Part shown: positions 51,030 through 61,000 of the stretch, piece after piece
How the letters are laid out: each line of letters starts with the position of its first letter
Position numbering within the stretch: the stretch's first letter is position 1
Source of the DNA: Haloarcula litorea
GTDB taxonomy: Archaea > Halobacteriota > Halobacteria > Halobacteriales > Haloarculaceae
NCBI RefSeq assembly: GCF_029338195.1
Contig: NZ_CP119781.1
Span: 62,001-126,000 of the forward strand
DNA: 64,000 bases
Reading direction: 5' to 3'
Notes under the pieces: generated by a model
Seen by the model: only the letters and a program-made list of their open reading frames with translations
Databases searched by the model: none
Told to the model about the DNA's origin: nothing
Position numbers and translations under genes: made by a program

Positions 51030-52766
51030 ATGGAACGTCGAGAGCTCTCCATAATCGTGGCCGCGCTGTGCGTGACGAGTGTAGTCACGGGTATCGTCAC
51101 GGCTACTCCACCACGGCCAGGAACGGAGGACAACGGGCTCACAGAGAACGAATCGGCGACGCTGTGGTCTCGCGACGCGGACGACTACATCAGCCAAGAG
51201 GCGTACCAAGAGCGGTACGGCGAATCTCGGACTGCGATGCAACAGCTCGCGAACGGGACGGACATCACGTTCAAGCGCCCACCAGCGACCGCGGCGACGT
51301 GGACACGGAACGACTTCGAGGATCTGAACGCAGGCGGGTCGGACACCTCCATTCACCCACCACACGCCTCGCTGGAGGACGGCGTCTACATCGAAGATGC
51401 ACACGCCACGATATTCGCCGTCCAACCATCGACGCGAGGCCACCTAGAGTCGGGTGAAACCCCGCTCTACATCGCGCCGAACGGAACGATGCGTGGGTTC
51501 GTCGACTACCGTGTCCGTGTCCCGAATGGGAGTTCGTCCGGCAATCGGACGGTCGAGTGGTCGCTGACGAGCCACGAGGTCGACGAGGTCCGCCTCATCA
51601 ACGATGGGACCACCATCGTCGAACAGGAGGGCTCTCACACCCCTGCGTTGGAGTACAAGATCGAGGACGACTGGAGTACGACACTCACCCTCGAAGCAGA
51701 GATAGACGTTCGGTTGAAGAAGACCGTCCGGATCGACCGAGGTGATGAGACGGATGTCGATGTCACGTACCAGACCGAGTCGCTCAACGTCACGGACTCG
51801 ATCGATGTCGAGATCTACGACCTTGCGGCGTACCCCTACTACGCCGAATACCCGAACGGCGATGCCGGGGTGGCGATCTTCCAGTCCCGTCCCTGGCAGG
51901 GCTACACGCTAACCGAGAACGGAAGTGCTCGCGTTCGCGGTGTCTGGCGGTTCTACACAGCACGGAACACGAACTGGGATACGCTCGTGCAGTCCAGCCG
52001 GACGGGGAGCACGAGCGTCGAGTCTGACGCGATTCCCGTCTACGTCCACGCGTATCCCTCCCGGATCGGGCCCCGTGCTGAGCCAGTCCGTGATGGGCCC
52101 GAGATCATCGATACCTGGGGGACGGACCGTCCGTCGCCGGTCGGAACCCTCGGCGAGAACATCAACATCGAGATCGTCAACCAGTCCTACACGACGACGT
52201 ATGGTCTCGCCGTCCGCGCCGAGACAGTCGACCGTGAGGACCTCCACGTTGCAGGCATCGTCCGCGGTGTGAACGCCTCTATCGTCGCCCCTGACGCCGG
52301 TTCTGAGCGACAGCTCCGGCGCAGTAATCTCACCATCGAGGTCATCCACCAAAACCAGTCACAGGCGACGCTCCGTATCGAGCTTCGAGATAACCAGACG
52401 GGGACCCCGATTGGACTCGGCGGAGGTGGTCGCCGGTATCCGATCGGTGGTGGGGCCCGGAACGGATACATCACCATCGCGGACCAGCGGGTCGAAACGA
52501 ACGCGTCTGGCGTCGCAATCGTGACTGTGGAGCAGCCGGGAATCTACACCGCCCGGTATCACCCTGGGTCGTGGCTTGGCCACAATCCCGCTTACGTGAG
52601 TGATACGGCGACGGCCCGCTGGCATCCACTCGGGACGATCGAGGGCTGGTTTGCCCTCTTCGTCGAGGTCGGATGGCAGCTGCTCCCCTTCTTCGTGATG
52701 TTCTACGCCGGGAAGCGGCTCCTGCGAATGCTCGGCCCCGAAGACATCTTCCAGAACAATCCATGA
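51030..52766 (+). CDS. Large exported beta-rich protein with C-terminal membrane anchor
   Basis: A 578-residue protein (a GTG at 51021 is an alternative start). It has an N-terminal signal helix (LSIIVAALCVTSVVTGIVTA) and a long extracellular beta-rich region with many N-x-S/T sites. A Gly-rich loop (GLGGGGRRYPIGGGARNGY) occurs near 470-490. A C-terminal membrane helix (FVEVGWQLLPFFVMFYAG) anchors it. No family is recognised. It is fixed in the conjugation operon by ATGA overlap with the next gene, so it is likely a surface component of the transfer apparatus. Confidence 0.6.
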   Translation: MERRELSIIVAALCVTSVVTGIVTATPPRPGTEDNGLTENESATLWSRDADDYISQEAYQERYGESRTAMQQLANGTDITFKRPPATAATWTRNDFEDLNAGGSDTSIHPPHASLEDGVYIEDAHATIFAVQPSTRGHLESGETPLYIAPNGTMRGFVDYRVRVPNGSSSGNRTVEWSLTSHEVDEVRLINDGTTIVEQEGSHTPALEYKIEDDWSTTLTLEAEIDVRLKKTVRIDRGDETDVDVTYQTESLNVTDSIDVEIYDLAAYPYYAEYPNGDAGVAIFQSRPWQGYTLTENGSARVRGVWRFYTARNTNWDTLVQSSRTGSTSVESDAIPVYVHAYPSRIGPRAEPVRDGPEIIDTWGTDRPSPVGTLGENINIEIVNQSYTTTYGLAVRAETVDREDLHVAGIVRGVNASIVAPDAGSERQLRRSNLTIEVIHQNQSQATLRIELRDNQTGTPIGLGGGGRRYPIGGGARNGYITIADQRVETNASGVAIVTVEQPGIYTARYHPGSWLGHNPAYVSDTATARWHPLGTIEGWFALFVEVGWQLLPFFVMFYAGKRLLRMLGPEDIFQNNP

Positions 52767-53596
52767 CTCGAGACAACCACCACCTCAGCAGACGGACCGC
52801 CCTCCGAACAGTCGCCGGCGCCGCGCTCGCGAGTGTGGCCGGGTGCCTGGACAGTAACGGAAGCACCACCCCGAATGGGAGCGAGAGCCCCGCAGATGGC
52901 TCGGGTGCGTTTCGGCAGGTGACCGTCGATGGAACAGCACTCGTCGTCGAGTTCGCCGCCGACTCAGAGTTCGACCAGATCAACCTCATTCAGCCGAATG
53001 GGGAGCTGTACGGTCAGCGGGAAGTCGCTACGGGGTCACAACAGGTGTCCTTCGATCTCGGAACGAGCTACGCACCCGGCGAGTACGAGGTTGTCGCACT
53101 GAAAGGCGAAGAGGAAGCGGGGGATGCGACGGTTGCAGTTCAACCAGATCTACAGATCCGAGAGGTCGGACTCTACCGAAACAACCCCGACAAACCCTGG
53201 GATGATGTCTACGGCGATACCGAAACGGACCGGCTAAAGAACGGGGAGGCTTTCGTCACAGTTGAAAATACTGGTAGCGGCCCTGATGCTGCGATTAAAC
53301 TGATCTTCTCGGGAGACGTCCCTAATCCAGTTGATGATCCCCGCGGAAGTGGGATGTACGAGACTGAGCAGGTCCTCATCCCTCCGGGAGAAACAAGGGA
53401 CTTGTTCAGCAATTCGTACCCCTTCGGTTCCGAATCTGACGAAGGGATGGGATGTTCTCCCGAGGGGAACTCGGGACAATTCACCGTAACTGTCGAAACC
53501 CAGATTGGGGGGAATCAGGTCTCCAACTCGTTCGATGTACAGTACTCTGGATCGACTGAGATGAGCGATTGCGAGGTCAGCATTACGGAGGCCTAA
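52763..53596 (+). CDS. Tat-exported lipoprotein of the conjugation-like operon
   Basis: A 277-residue protein. It has a twin-arginine signal (SRRTALRTVAGAALASVAGC) with lipobox Cys, then two beta-sandwich-like parts: about 50-130 (FDQINLIQPNGELYGQ, GEYEVVALKG) and about 135-275 (EAFVTVENTGSGPDAAI). It has no family name I recognise. The start overlaps the preceding stop; the next gene follows by 2 bases. Confidence 0.62.
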   Translation: MTRDNHHLSRRTALRTVAGAALASVAGCLDSNGSTTPNGSESPADGSGAFRQVTVDGTALVVEFAADSEFDQINLIQPNGELYGQREVATGSQQVSFDLGTSYAPGEYEVVALKGEEEAGDATVAVQPDLQIREVGLYRNNPDKPWDDVYGDTETDRLKNGEAFVTVENTGSGPDAAIKLIFSGDVPNPVDDPRGSGMYETEQVLIPPGETRDLFSNSYPFGSESDEGMGCSPEGNSGQFTVTVETQIGGNQVSNSFDVQYSGSTEMSDCEVSITEA

Positions 53597-53598
53597 CG

Positions 53599-54660
53599 AT
53601 GGTAGACCTCATCGACGTCGTCCTCGAAGGGATCAAGGGCGTTGTGGACTGGTTCATCGGCCTGTTCATGGACGGGCTTCGGTCGGGGTATCAGACTCTG
53701 ACTGAAGAGATGTTTGGGACTCCCACTCCCCACACTGATGGAGCGTTCATTTTCGGACAGCCGAGCAATGCACCGTGGCCGGCGATTCAGGAGGGGCTCG
53801 TGGGTGGCGAGATAATGCTAATCGCCCTGTTGTTGCTCGTGATGAGCGTTCAGGGACGCCACACTATCCGAATCTTCAACATCGGGAGCGCATACGAAGC
53901 TCGGAAAACCAAGAAGACCGCGTGGGTGGGTGCGTTCCTAATAATCACTTGGTACTGGATTGGTGCCCTCACCCTCTATCTCGTCGATGGATTCACAATC
54001 GCGTTGATGCCCGAACTGTCCTCCCTCGCAGCAGCGATGCTGCAATTCATCGCTGGTTCAATCACTAATCCTGGGTTGGGTCTTCTCTTTGCTCTGCTTG
54101 GCGGTATCTCCATGTGGGCGCTTGAGGCGCTGTTCTACATTCGACGGATTCTCCTCTACGTATATCTGTATGGGATGCCCATCGCGTTCGCTCTCGCATA
54201 CGGAAACATCCCGGTAATATCAGACGTAGCGATGGGGTTCAGCAAACGGTTCGTTCCGCTTGCTGTTCTCCCATTGCCTGCAGCGATGGTTCTGAAGGGG
54301 TATGATTTGTTGTACTCCGGCGGAACCCTAACACCAGAGACAGCGTTCCTCAAGTACTTAGTCGCGGCTTCGCTCCCGCTGGTTGCGCTGTACGTCACCT
54401 GGAAGACGTTCAAGTACGCGACCCCGGTGACCGCGAAAGTTCTAGGTGGCGCTACGAAGGGAGTTGCTCTCATCGGCGGCGTGGCTGCCGGGGCCTACGT
54501 TGGTGGGGCTGGCGTCGCGACGACCGCAGCCCGATGGGGGCCCAAGGCCGCCGCAGGGCACGCGGTCGCCCAGAAAGCAGCAGCTCGAGGGACGAACGGT
54601 GACGAAGACAACGGGACGCCGTCCTACCGGCGGACCGAGAACGACCCTGGAAGCTACTAA
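53599..54660 (+). CDS. VirB6/TrbL-like polytopic membrane protein
   Basis: A 353-residue protein with about six to seven membrane helices (about 70-250) and a Gly/Ala-rich C-terminal part (GGVAAGAYVGGAGVATTA), the plan of VirB6/TrbL-like channel proteins. Its place directly before PrgI-like and VirB4-like genes supports the role. It would form part of the inner-membrane channel. Assignment is by topology and gene order. Confidence 0.6.
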   Translation: MVDLIDVVLEGIKGVVDWFIGLFMDGLRSGYQTLTEEMFGTPTPHTDGAFIFGQPSNAPWPAIQEGLVGGEIMLIALLLLVMSVQGRHTIRIFNIGSAYEARKTKKTAWVGAFLIITWYWIGALTLYLVDGFTIALMPELSSLAAAMLQFIAGSITNPGLGLLFALLGGISMWALEALFYIRRILLYVYLYGMPIAFALAYGNIPVISDVAMGFSKRFVPLAVLPLPAAMVLKGYDLLYSGGTLTPETAFLKYLVAASLPLVALYVTWKTFKYATPVTAKVLGGATKGVALIGGVAAGAYVGGAGVATTAARWGPKAAAGHAVAQKAAARGTNGDEDNGTPSYRRTENDPGSY

Positions 54661-54666
54661 CAACCC

Positions 54667-55788
54667 ATGTCGATAGATCAAGACGCAGCCGCACGGCGCA
54701 TCATGGACCAGTTCGGTGAGGAGAGTCGTATCCCCTACCTCAACATCGAGGAGGGCGACGTGGGCGTCCTGATCGCCTTCCCGATCGTCGGCCTGTTCAT
54801 CGCCGGCCTCACGGGCATCGAATCACTTGCGCTTCCGTTCGTCGCCGGCGGCTTCGGCTTCGGCGTCGCCATCGTCTACGTCTCTCCCGATCACCTGAAT
54901 GCGTGGACGTGGACCAAGGACGTCTATCGGTACGTCAAGCGGCCGCAAACCACCTTCAGTGCTCCCGAAGACGCCGACGGGAGCACCAACGAAACAGAGC
55001 GCAACGAGGGCGGCCTAGCGAACTACACGCCATTCAAGCCGGACGAGCGAACACAGGACCTCACGAATATCGAGCGGGCGTGGCCGGGCGCAGGAGCCAT
55101 TCAGCGGGACGACGGGACGATGGAGGCGTTCATCGAGATCGACCCCGACAACATGGATTTCGCGATGTCCGACGACTGGGCCCAACTCCAAGACGCTGGC
55201 GAGGACTTCGCCAACAAAGAGCTGGACTCGAAGCTCAAACTCCACGCGACGACCCGCTCGTTCCCGGTCGAACAGATTACGGAGAACATCGAAGACCGCC
55301 TCAACGACGAAGACGTCACGGAGAACCCGATCTTCAAGGAACTCCTCGAGGAGTACCGGGAGACCCGACCGAAGGAGATGCGGGAGCGCGGCATCCAGCA
55401 GGTGCGATACTACATCGGCGTCCAGGTCAGTCCGTTAGAGGTCTACGACCGCTTCCGCGACGAGGGCACGCCCGCCGAGAAGCTGACGCAGTTCCCCGTC
55501 ATCGGCTTCCTGTTCAACCCGTTCGTCACCCGTCGCGAGGACCTCACTGACGTCGAACGTCGCGCTCAGATGTTCGAGAAGCTCGACAGTCGGGTGAACG
55601 ACGTACGATCCGAGTTCATCCAGCAGGCGTCGGGCTGGTCTGCACGCCGGCTCAGCACGGTCGAGTTGTTCGTCCTGAATATGGACTTCTGGAACGGTCG
55701 CGAACACGATTACGACGAGGCAGAGCGTGTCGTTCGCGAACAACCGATCATCGGCCAGTCGCGCCGGGAGGATGCGTTCGATGCGTAG
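54667..55788 (+). CDS. PrgI/VirB3-like membrane protein with extended cytoplasmic region
   Basis: A 373-residue protein. Two close membrane helices at about 32-50 and 55-75 (VGVLIAFPIVGLFIAGLTG; FVAGGFGFGVAIVYVS) follow a short N-terminus, as in PrgI/VirB3. The soluble part (about 130-370) resembles the N-terminal domain of VirB4 proteins (YYIGVQVSPLEVYDRFRDEG). It overlaps the VirB4-like gene by 8-17 bases. The split of VirB3-VirB4 functions suggests this subunit holds the VirB4 N-domain. Confidence 0.6.
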   Translation: MSIDQDAAARRIMDQFGEESRIPYLNIEEGDVGVLIAFPIVGLFIAGLTGIESLALPFVAGGFGFGVAIVYVSPDHLNAWTWTKDVYRYVKRPQTTFSAPEDADGSTNETERNEGGLANYTPFKPDERTQDLTNIERAWPGAGAIQRDDGTMEAFIEIDPDNMDFAMSDDWAQLQDAGEDFANKELDSKLKLHATTRSFPVEQITENIEDRLNDEDVTENPIFKELLEEYRETRPKEMRERGIQQVRYYIGVQVSPLEVYDRFRDEGTPAEKLTQFPVIGFLFNPFVTRREDLTDVERRAQMFEKLDSRVNDVRSEFIQQASGWSARRLSTVELFVLNMDFWNGREHDYDEAERVVREQPIIGQSRREDAFDA

Positions 55789-58006
55789 CGCGGTCCTTCA
55801 AGCAGGGGGCGGCGTGGGCAGCCAGCTCGTCAGATGGCTCTCCAGTCCGACCTCTACGGAGGGCGCAGCGCTCTATCTCCTCATCGTCGTCCTGCTCGGT
55901 ATCGGTGGGAAACTCCTCTGGGACTGGTACACCGAGGACGACACTGAAGAAGTCGAGTTCTCGGATGTCCTCAACGAGGAGACACTCGAACAGGGCGAGG
56001 CCGAACGTCAGCTCCTCGACGACATCGCCGAGTCACACAAGACGGTGACCGCGCCGGCTGCCGCCGAGTGGGAAACGCGAGCCGCACGAGTCGGCGAGCA
56101 GTGGACGACGACGCTGTACATCGCCGACTACCCGGACTACCCCAACGACGGTTACCTCAGCGATCTCTTCGAGATGACCGACGTGCAGTTCGACCTGACG
56201 GCCCACATCACGCCGAAAAACCAAGAGCGGGCCCGGAATGAACTGCAGGACATCGCTGACGACCTCCAAGTCGACGCTGACTTGGAACAGAGCGTCCGGA
56301 GTGCCTACCTCCAAGAGCGGGCCAACGAGGCCGCAGCGACGTACACAGCTGTCGAGAACGGCGCGAGCGTTTTCGACCAGGGGATGTTCATCACCGTTCG
56401 GGCCGACGAGAAAGACGACCTCAGAGACGCCGTCCAGAAGGTCAAGAGTGCGCTTCGTGACGACCCGGCGAACCTCACGCCGAAGACGGCAATCTGTCGG
56501 CAGGACCTCGCCCTTCAGTCCGCCGCGCCCATCGGCGACAACGAGTTCGGCCGCACGTCAATCGCACTCGGCGGCGCCGTCGGCGCATTACTCTCCTCGC
56601 CGCACAACGCGACGATCCTCGAGGAGGGCGGCGTCGAGTTCGGGATTCACAAGGACAACCAGAGCCCTGTGGTCATCGACCCGTTCGCACGAGACAACGG
56701 GTACGCGATGTTCACCGTCGGCGACACGGGCTCGGGGAAATCGTTCAGTTCCAAGCAGAACTTTATCCGGTCCATCGAACAGAGCAAGGACCGTATCGGG
56801 ATCATCCTCGAACCGCTGAACAACTGGGCCGGTGTCTCGGAAGCCCTCGACGCCAAACGGATCACGGTCGGCGGGACGCTCGGTCTGAACCCGCTGGAGA
56901 TCCGGGAGACCCCGGAGCACGTCCAGCGGGCGATGGGTGAGGACGCGAGTCCGTTCAACGAGAAGCTCGACGACGCGATGAGCTTCCTCACGAACTTCTT
57001 CGCGCTCCGCGGTATCTCGCTTGGCGACCGGCGGACGACGCTCGAACTCGGGCTCAAGCGCGCCTACAAGCGCCAGGACATTACTGACGACATCTCCACG
57101 CACAGCAATCCGAGCCCGACCATCCGCGATATGATGGACGTCTTCGAGGACATGATCGACGACCCCGAGGAGTTCGTCGTCCGGTCCGACGAGGAAGCCG
57201 GGAAGATCAAAGAGGACGCAACGTGGCTGCTCGACCAGCTCCGCCCCTTCGAAGACGATGGTCGCCACGCGAATCTCGGCCAAGAATCCGACTTCGACAT
57301 CCGGGACGAGAAGGTCATCTATCTCGATCTCGCCCAGCAGGAGGGGAGCGTGGACAGCAGCACGGCACTAACGATGCAGCTCCTCATCTCGCTGGTGTAC
57401 GAGCGAGCGAAGGTCTCGGACAAGGAGGTCGTGTTCTACATCGACGAGGCCCGCTACATCATGCAGGACGCCGCCAGTCTGGCGTTCCTCGAGACGGTGT
57501 TCCGCCACCACCGCCACCACGACCTCTCGATCCGGCTGGTCACCCAGACCGTCGACGAGTTCTTCGAGCACGCCGAATCCGAGGCGATTCTCGATCAGTG
57601 TGCGGTCAAACAGTTCCACCGTCTCGACGGGATGGACGAGGAGTGGGCCGACGAGTTCGGTCTGAACTACGCACAGATGCGGTTCGTCCAGGATGCGGTG
57701 CCCGGCAACGAGGACGCCGGCTTCTCCGAGGCCTTGGTGGGCGTCGACGGCGAGTGGCGCGGGATCCAGGTCAAAGCGATGCCGAAGGAGAAACAGGTCA
57801 TCGACTTCGACCCGACATCCCAGGTTCGGTCCTCGCTCCCCGGTGCCGGCGACAGCGCTGTCGATAGTGAGATGGAGGAGTTCCAAGCGGAGCTTGAAGA
57901 GCGAGTAACGAACGGAACGAACGAAACGAACACCAGCGAGGATGAATCCGACGCCGTCGCTGCCGAGCCAGACGGCGGGTCAACGGAGGAGACCAACGAT
58001 GGCTGA
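55772..58006 (+). CDS. VirB4/TraC-like conjugation ATPase
   Basis: A 744-residue ATPase (ATG at 55781 also possible). One membrane segment lies at about 40-50 (GAALYLLIVVLLGIGGKL). Walker A is FTVGDTGSGKSFSSK (about 318) and Walker B is VVFYIDEARYIMQD (about 555). It ends in an acidic tail encoding N-x-T-N-E-T-N-T repeats; the corresponding DNA contains three 9-bp iteron units. It powers assembly or transport in a type IV secretion-like system. Confidence 0.83.
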   Translation: MRSMRSAVLQAGGGVGSQLVRWLSSPTSTEGAALYLLIVVLLGIGGKLLWDWYTEDDTEEVEFSDVLNEETLEQGEAERQLLDDIAESHKTVTAPAAAEWETRAARVGEQWTTTLYIADYPDYPNDGYLSDLFEMTDVQFDLTAHITPKNQERARNELQDIADDLQVDADLEQSVRSAYLQERANEAAATYTAVENGASVFDQGMFITVRADEKDDLRDAVQKVKSALRDDPANLTPKTAICRQDLALQSAAPIGDNEFGRTSIALGGAVGALLSSPHNATILEEGGVEFGIHKDNQSPVVIDPFARDNGYAMFTVGDTGSGKSFSSKQNFIRSIEQSKDRIGIILEPLNNWAGVSEALDAKRITVGGTLGLNPLEIRETPEHVQRAMGEDASPFNEKLDDAMSFLTNFFALRGISLGDRRTTLELGLKRAYKRQDITDDISTHSNPSPTIRDMMDVFEDMIDDPEEFVVRSDEEAGKIKEDATWLLDQLRPFEDDGRHANLGQESDFDIRDEKVIYLDLAQQEGSVDSSTALTMQLLISLVYERAKVSDKEVVFYIDEARYIMQDAASLAFLETVFRHHRHHDLSIRLVTQTVDEFFEHAESEAILDQCAVKQFHRLDGMDEEWADEFGLNYAQMRFVQDAVPGNEDAGFSEALVGVDGEWRGIQVKAMPKEKQVIDFDPTSQVRSSLPGAGDSAVDSEMEEFQAELEERVTNGTNETNTSEDESDAVAAEPDGGSTEETNDG
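57906..57932. repeat. Three 9-bp iteron units near the end of the VirB4-like gene
   Basis: TAACGAACG, GAACGAACG and AAACGAACA are consecutive 9-base units of the same consensus as the arrays upstream of parA and inside the partition partner gene. They sit within coding sequence and encode T-N-G-T-N-E-T-N-T. Confidence 0.55.
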
Positions 58007-61000
58007 CTACCTGCGCGTCACTCCGACCTCTGAGCAACTCGATGCCGAGAGCATCCCCCGCGTCCTCGACAGTCTCCACAAACTGACGACGCCAGGGTCG
58101 TCAGGCCTCGGGGCGAAGCTGAACCCGCTCAACAGCGAGACACCGCCTCGGTTCGAGTTCCTCGCGATCAGTGATGGACCGGATGAGCCGGTGGAGTTCT
58201 TCTACGGCGCCGATGCTCACCTCGATACAGTCGAAAAGCGGCTCCGCTCGATCTACCCTTCCACGTTCGATATTGAACGCGTCGACGTCGATGTCGCCGC
58301 CCGGCTCATTCAGCCGGTCGAGTTGACACCTGAGGAATTCGTCGAGCACTATGAAGCCGGGCGGCTTCAGTACGAGTTTGGCCCAGGGGAGCAGTACGAG
58401 CACGTCGACGAAGAGCCGGCTGACCGCGACGCAGCCAATACGGACCCGGTCGTCGACGGCGGCACGGTAGCCGCCACAATTCCCGACCATCACGTTGTCC
58501 TCGGCGACTCTGTTCTCGAACTCGCCCCACCCGAAACACTCCCTGAGGACGAGCAGCGGCCATCGATCGAGAAACCGACGATGACGCCGAGGGGGACAAT
58601 CCTGGCACGGCCAGCCGAGGACGCCGTCTCCCCGCTCGGTGTCCAGTGGTGTGGGTCCGCATCTCGGAAGCAGGATTGGATGACGTCGCTGACGCCGTTC
58701 ACAGCGGACGAGTCAGACGGGAATCTCTCCTCGGTCGACCAACCCGGTGCCGCGCTCGCGACGCTCATCGACCACCTGATGGAGGCGACAGCACCGACTG
58801 CGTTCCAAGTCGTCTTCCAGCGACGCAGCAGCTGGCAGTCCGACGCGGAAGTGCGGAAAGAGGACCTCGTCGACGGCCGAGACACGTTCTTCCAGGAGGT
58901 CGTCGGCTCGTTCCTTGAGGTCGAGGACCATCGGAGCGACCAGGACGAACGACAACTCAGTGAGTCCGTCGAGAAACGGATCGAGTACATCGACGCGAAG
59001 AACGCCAAACGGTCGTTCACAGCCAACATCCGCGCCGTCGGCGTCCCTGCTGATGGCTCTCGCGAGGATCTCGATGCTCGCATGGATTCGCTCCTCCCGG
59101 TGTTCGATACGCTCGATGGGCCGTTCTACGAGGTGGAGGGACAACGGCTCCGGGAGAGTGGTTTTCGTGAGAAAACGAAGGAGAAGAACGCACGGGCCGC
59201 GCTCCAGCGTCTGCTCAATCGCGAGTTGACGACGGGACGGGGGAAGGCCCGGCCTGAGCTGGTCCTCAGCGGGACGGAGCTCGCGAACTTCGTCCTTGTC
59301 CCTTCCTCCGAACAGTTGACCGTTGAGGGAACCCGGGGAACCAGAGCCGAACAGCAGAGCCGCAATCCGCTCCCGTGGCCGAATCCCGACCTGATCCAGC
59401 AGTTCCAGGACGGGATGGAGATCGGGTACGCCCTCGACGATAACGGGGAGCCGCGACCGGATCCGATCCAAATCCCGCCAGATCTGTTGCCCACGCATTA
59501 CGGGCGGTTCGCGTCGACTGGGGGCGGGAAGTCGAAGGCCATCATCAACGACGCCCTCTCCCTGCGCGAGTCGACCGGTGGCCCTGTCGTCCTCGTCGAT
59601 CCGAAGGGTGACGGGATGTGCGAGAACTACCTGCGCTGCCACTACGAGCGGTTCGGTGGCCTGGACGACGTCTACCACTTCCGCGTCCCCGAGACGATTC
59701 CCGCGTTCTCGTTCTTCGACATCCGCCCCGCACTCGAGGCCGGTCGCAACCGGGAGGACGCGATTCAGGACAAGGTCGACCATTTCCACGATATCCTCCG
59801 GATGATTATGGGACGCGAGCAGTACGGGCAGGCGTTCGTCGCGAACGAGATCCTCAGCTACCTCATCAAGGCGCTGTTCGACGAGGAGTACGGAAGCGAC
59901 GTGTTCGGCCTAGACGACCTCTTCGCCGCCTCCCTCCGGATGCAACGCGAGCAGACGATCCCTCCGGTCTCGGCGGACAACCAGAACATCGAGGAGTCGC
60001 TGACGCGCCACTTTGCGAAGGACAACCACCAGTTCCAGGTGTCGCTGGACGCCGTCGGGAACCGCCTCGACAAGCTCAAAGAGGACGCGCATCTCCGGCG
60101 GATCTTCAGCCACGTTCCCGAACAGAACGACGCCGGCGAGTACGTCGACAACCGGTTCGACTTCCGCGAGTTCCTCGATGAAGACGCGACGATCATCTTC
60201 GACTTAGGGGACCTCCGTCCGGAGGCCCAGCGTGCGATTACACTCCTCTTGCTGAGCAATCTCTGGGACGCCGTCCAGGTGCGCCGACGCGACGGCCAGA
60301 CGGACTACGAGAAGCTCACCAACCTCATCATCGAGGAGGCGGCGCCGGTCGCGTCGACGAAGCTCGTCTCCGAACAGTTGCTGCCACAGGGCCGGTCGTT
60401 CGGCCTGAGCATGGGCCTCGTGATGCAGTTCCCCGAGCAGGTCCGGAATCGGAACGAGCGGGCCTACGACGAGGTGCTGAACAACATCAAGACGAAGCTC
60501 ATCGGCAACATCTCGATCGAGCGAGACCTCGCGGAGTCGCTTGCCCACGAGGACCTCAGCCCGACCGAACTCCGCAACCGGATCAACACGCTCCCGAGTG
60601 GGGAGTGGATCGCCCAGCTCCCGAGCCCGTCGTTCGGAGAAACTGGGCCGCCGCCGTTCTCGCTGAAGCCGCTCCCGATTGCGCCGGGGCATCCAGAAAG
60701 CGCCCAGCCGCTCACAGAGCCGCAGGAAGACCATTTCGAGTCCGTCTCCCGGCCACGGATGGTCGAGCGCACAGCAGCCCAGTACGGACTAACAGCGACG
60801 ACTGAATCGAGCCCTGCTCCGGAGGAGACGGGCTGGGGAAGTTCAGGAGCCGACCCGGCGGTCTCGTCGGCTGATGGAGATACGGGGAACGACCCGAACC
60901 AATCCGCGTTTATCAGCCAAGCGACGAGCGAGGACGGGTCGACGTCGACGACTCAACCCGAGACGGACAGCGAGTCCGATGGAGACCACGGGGAGTTCAG

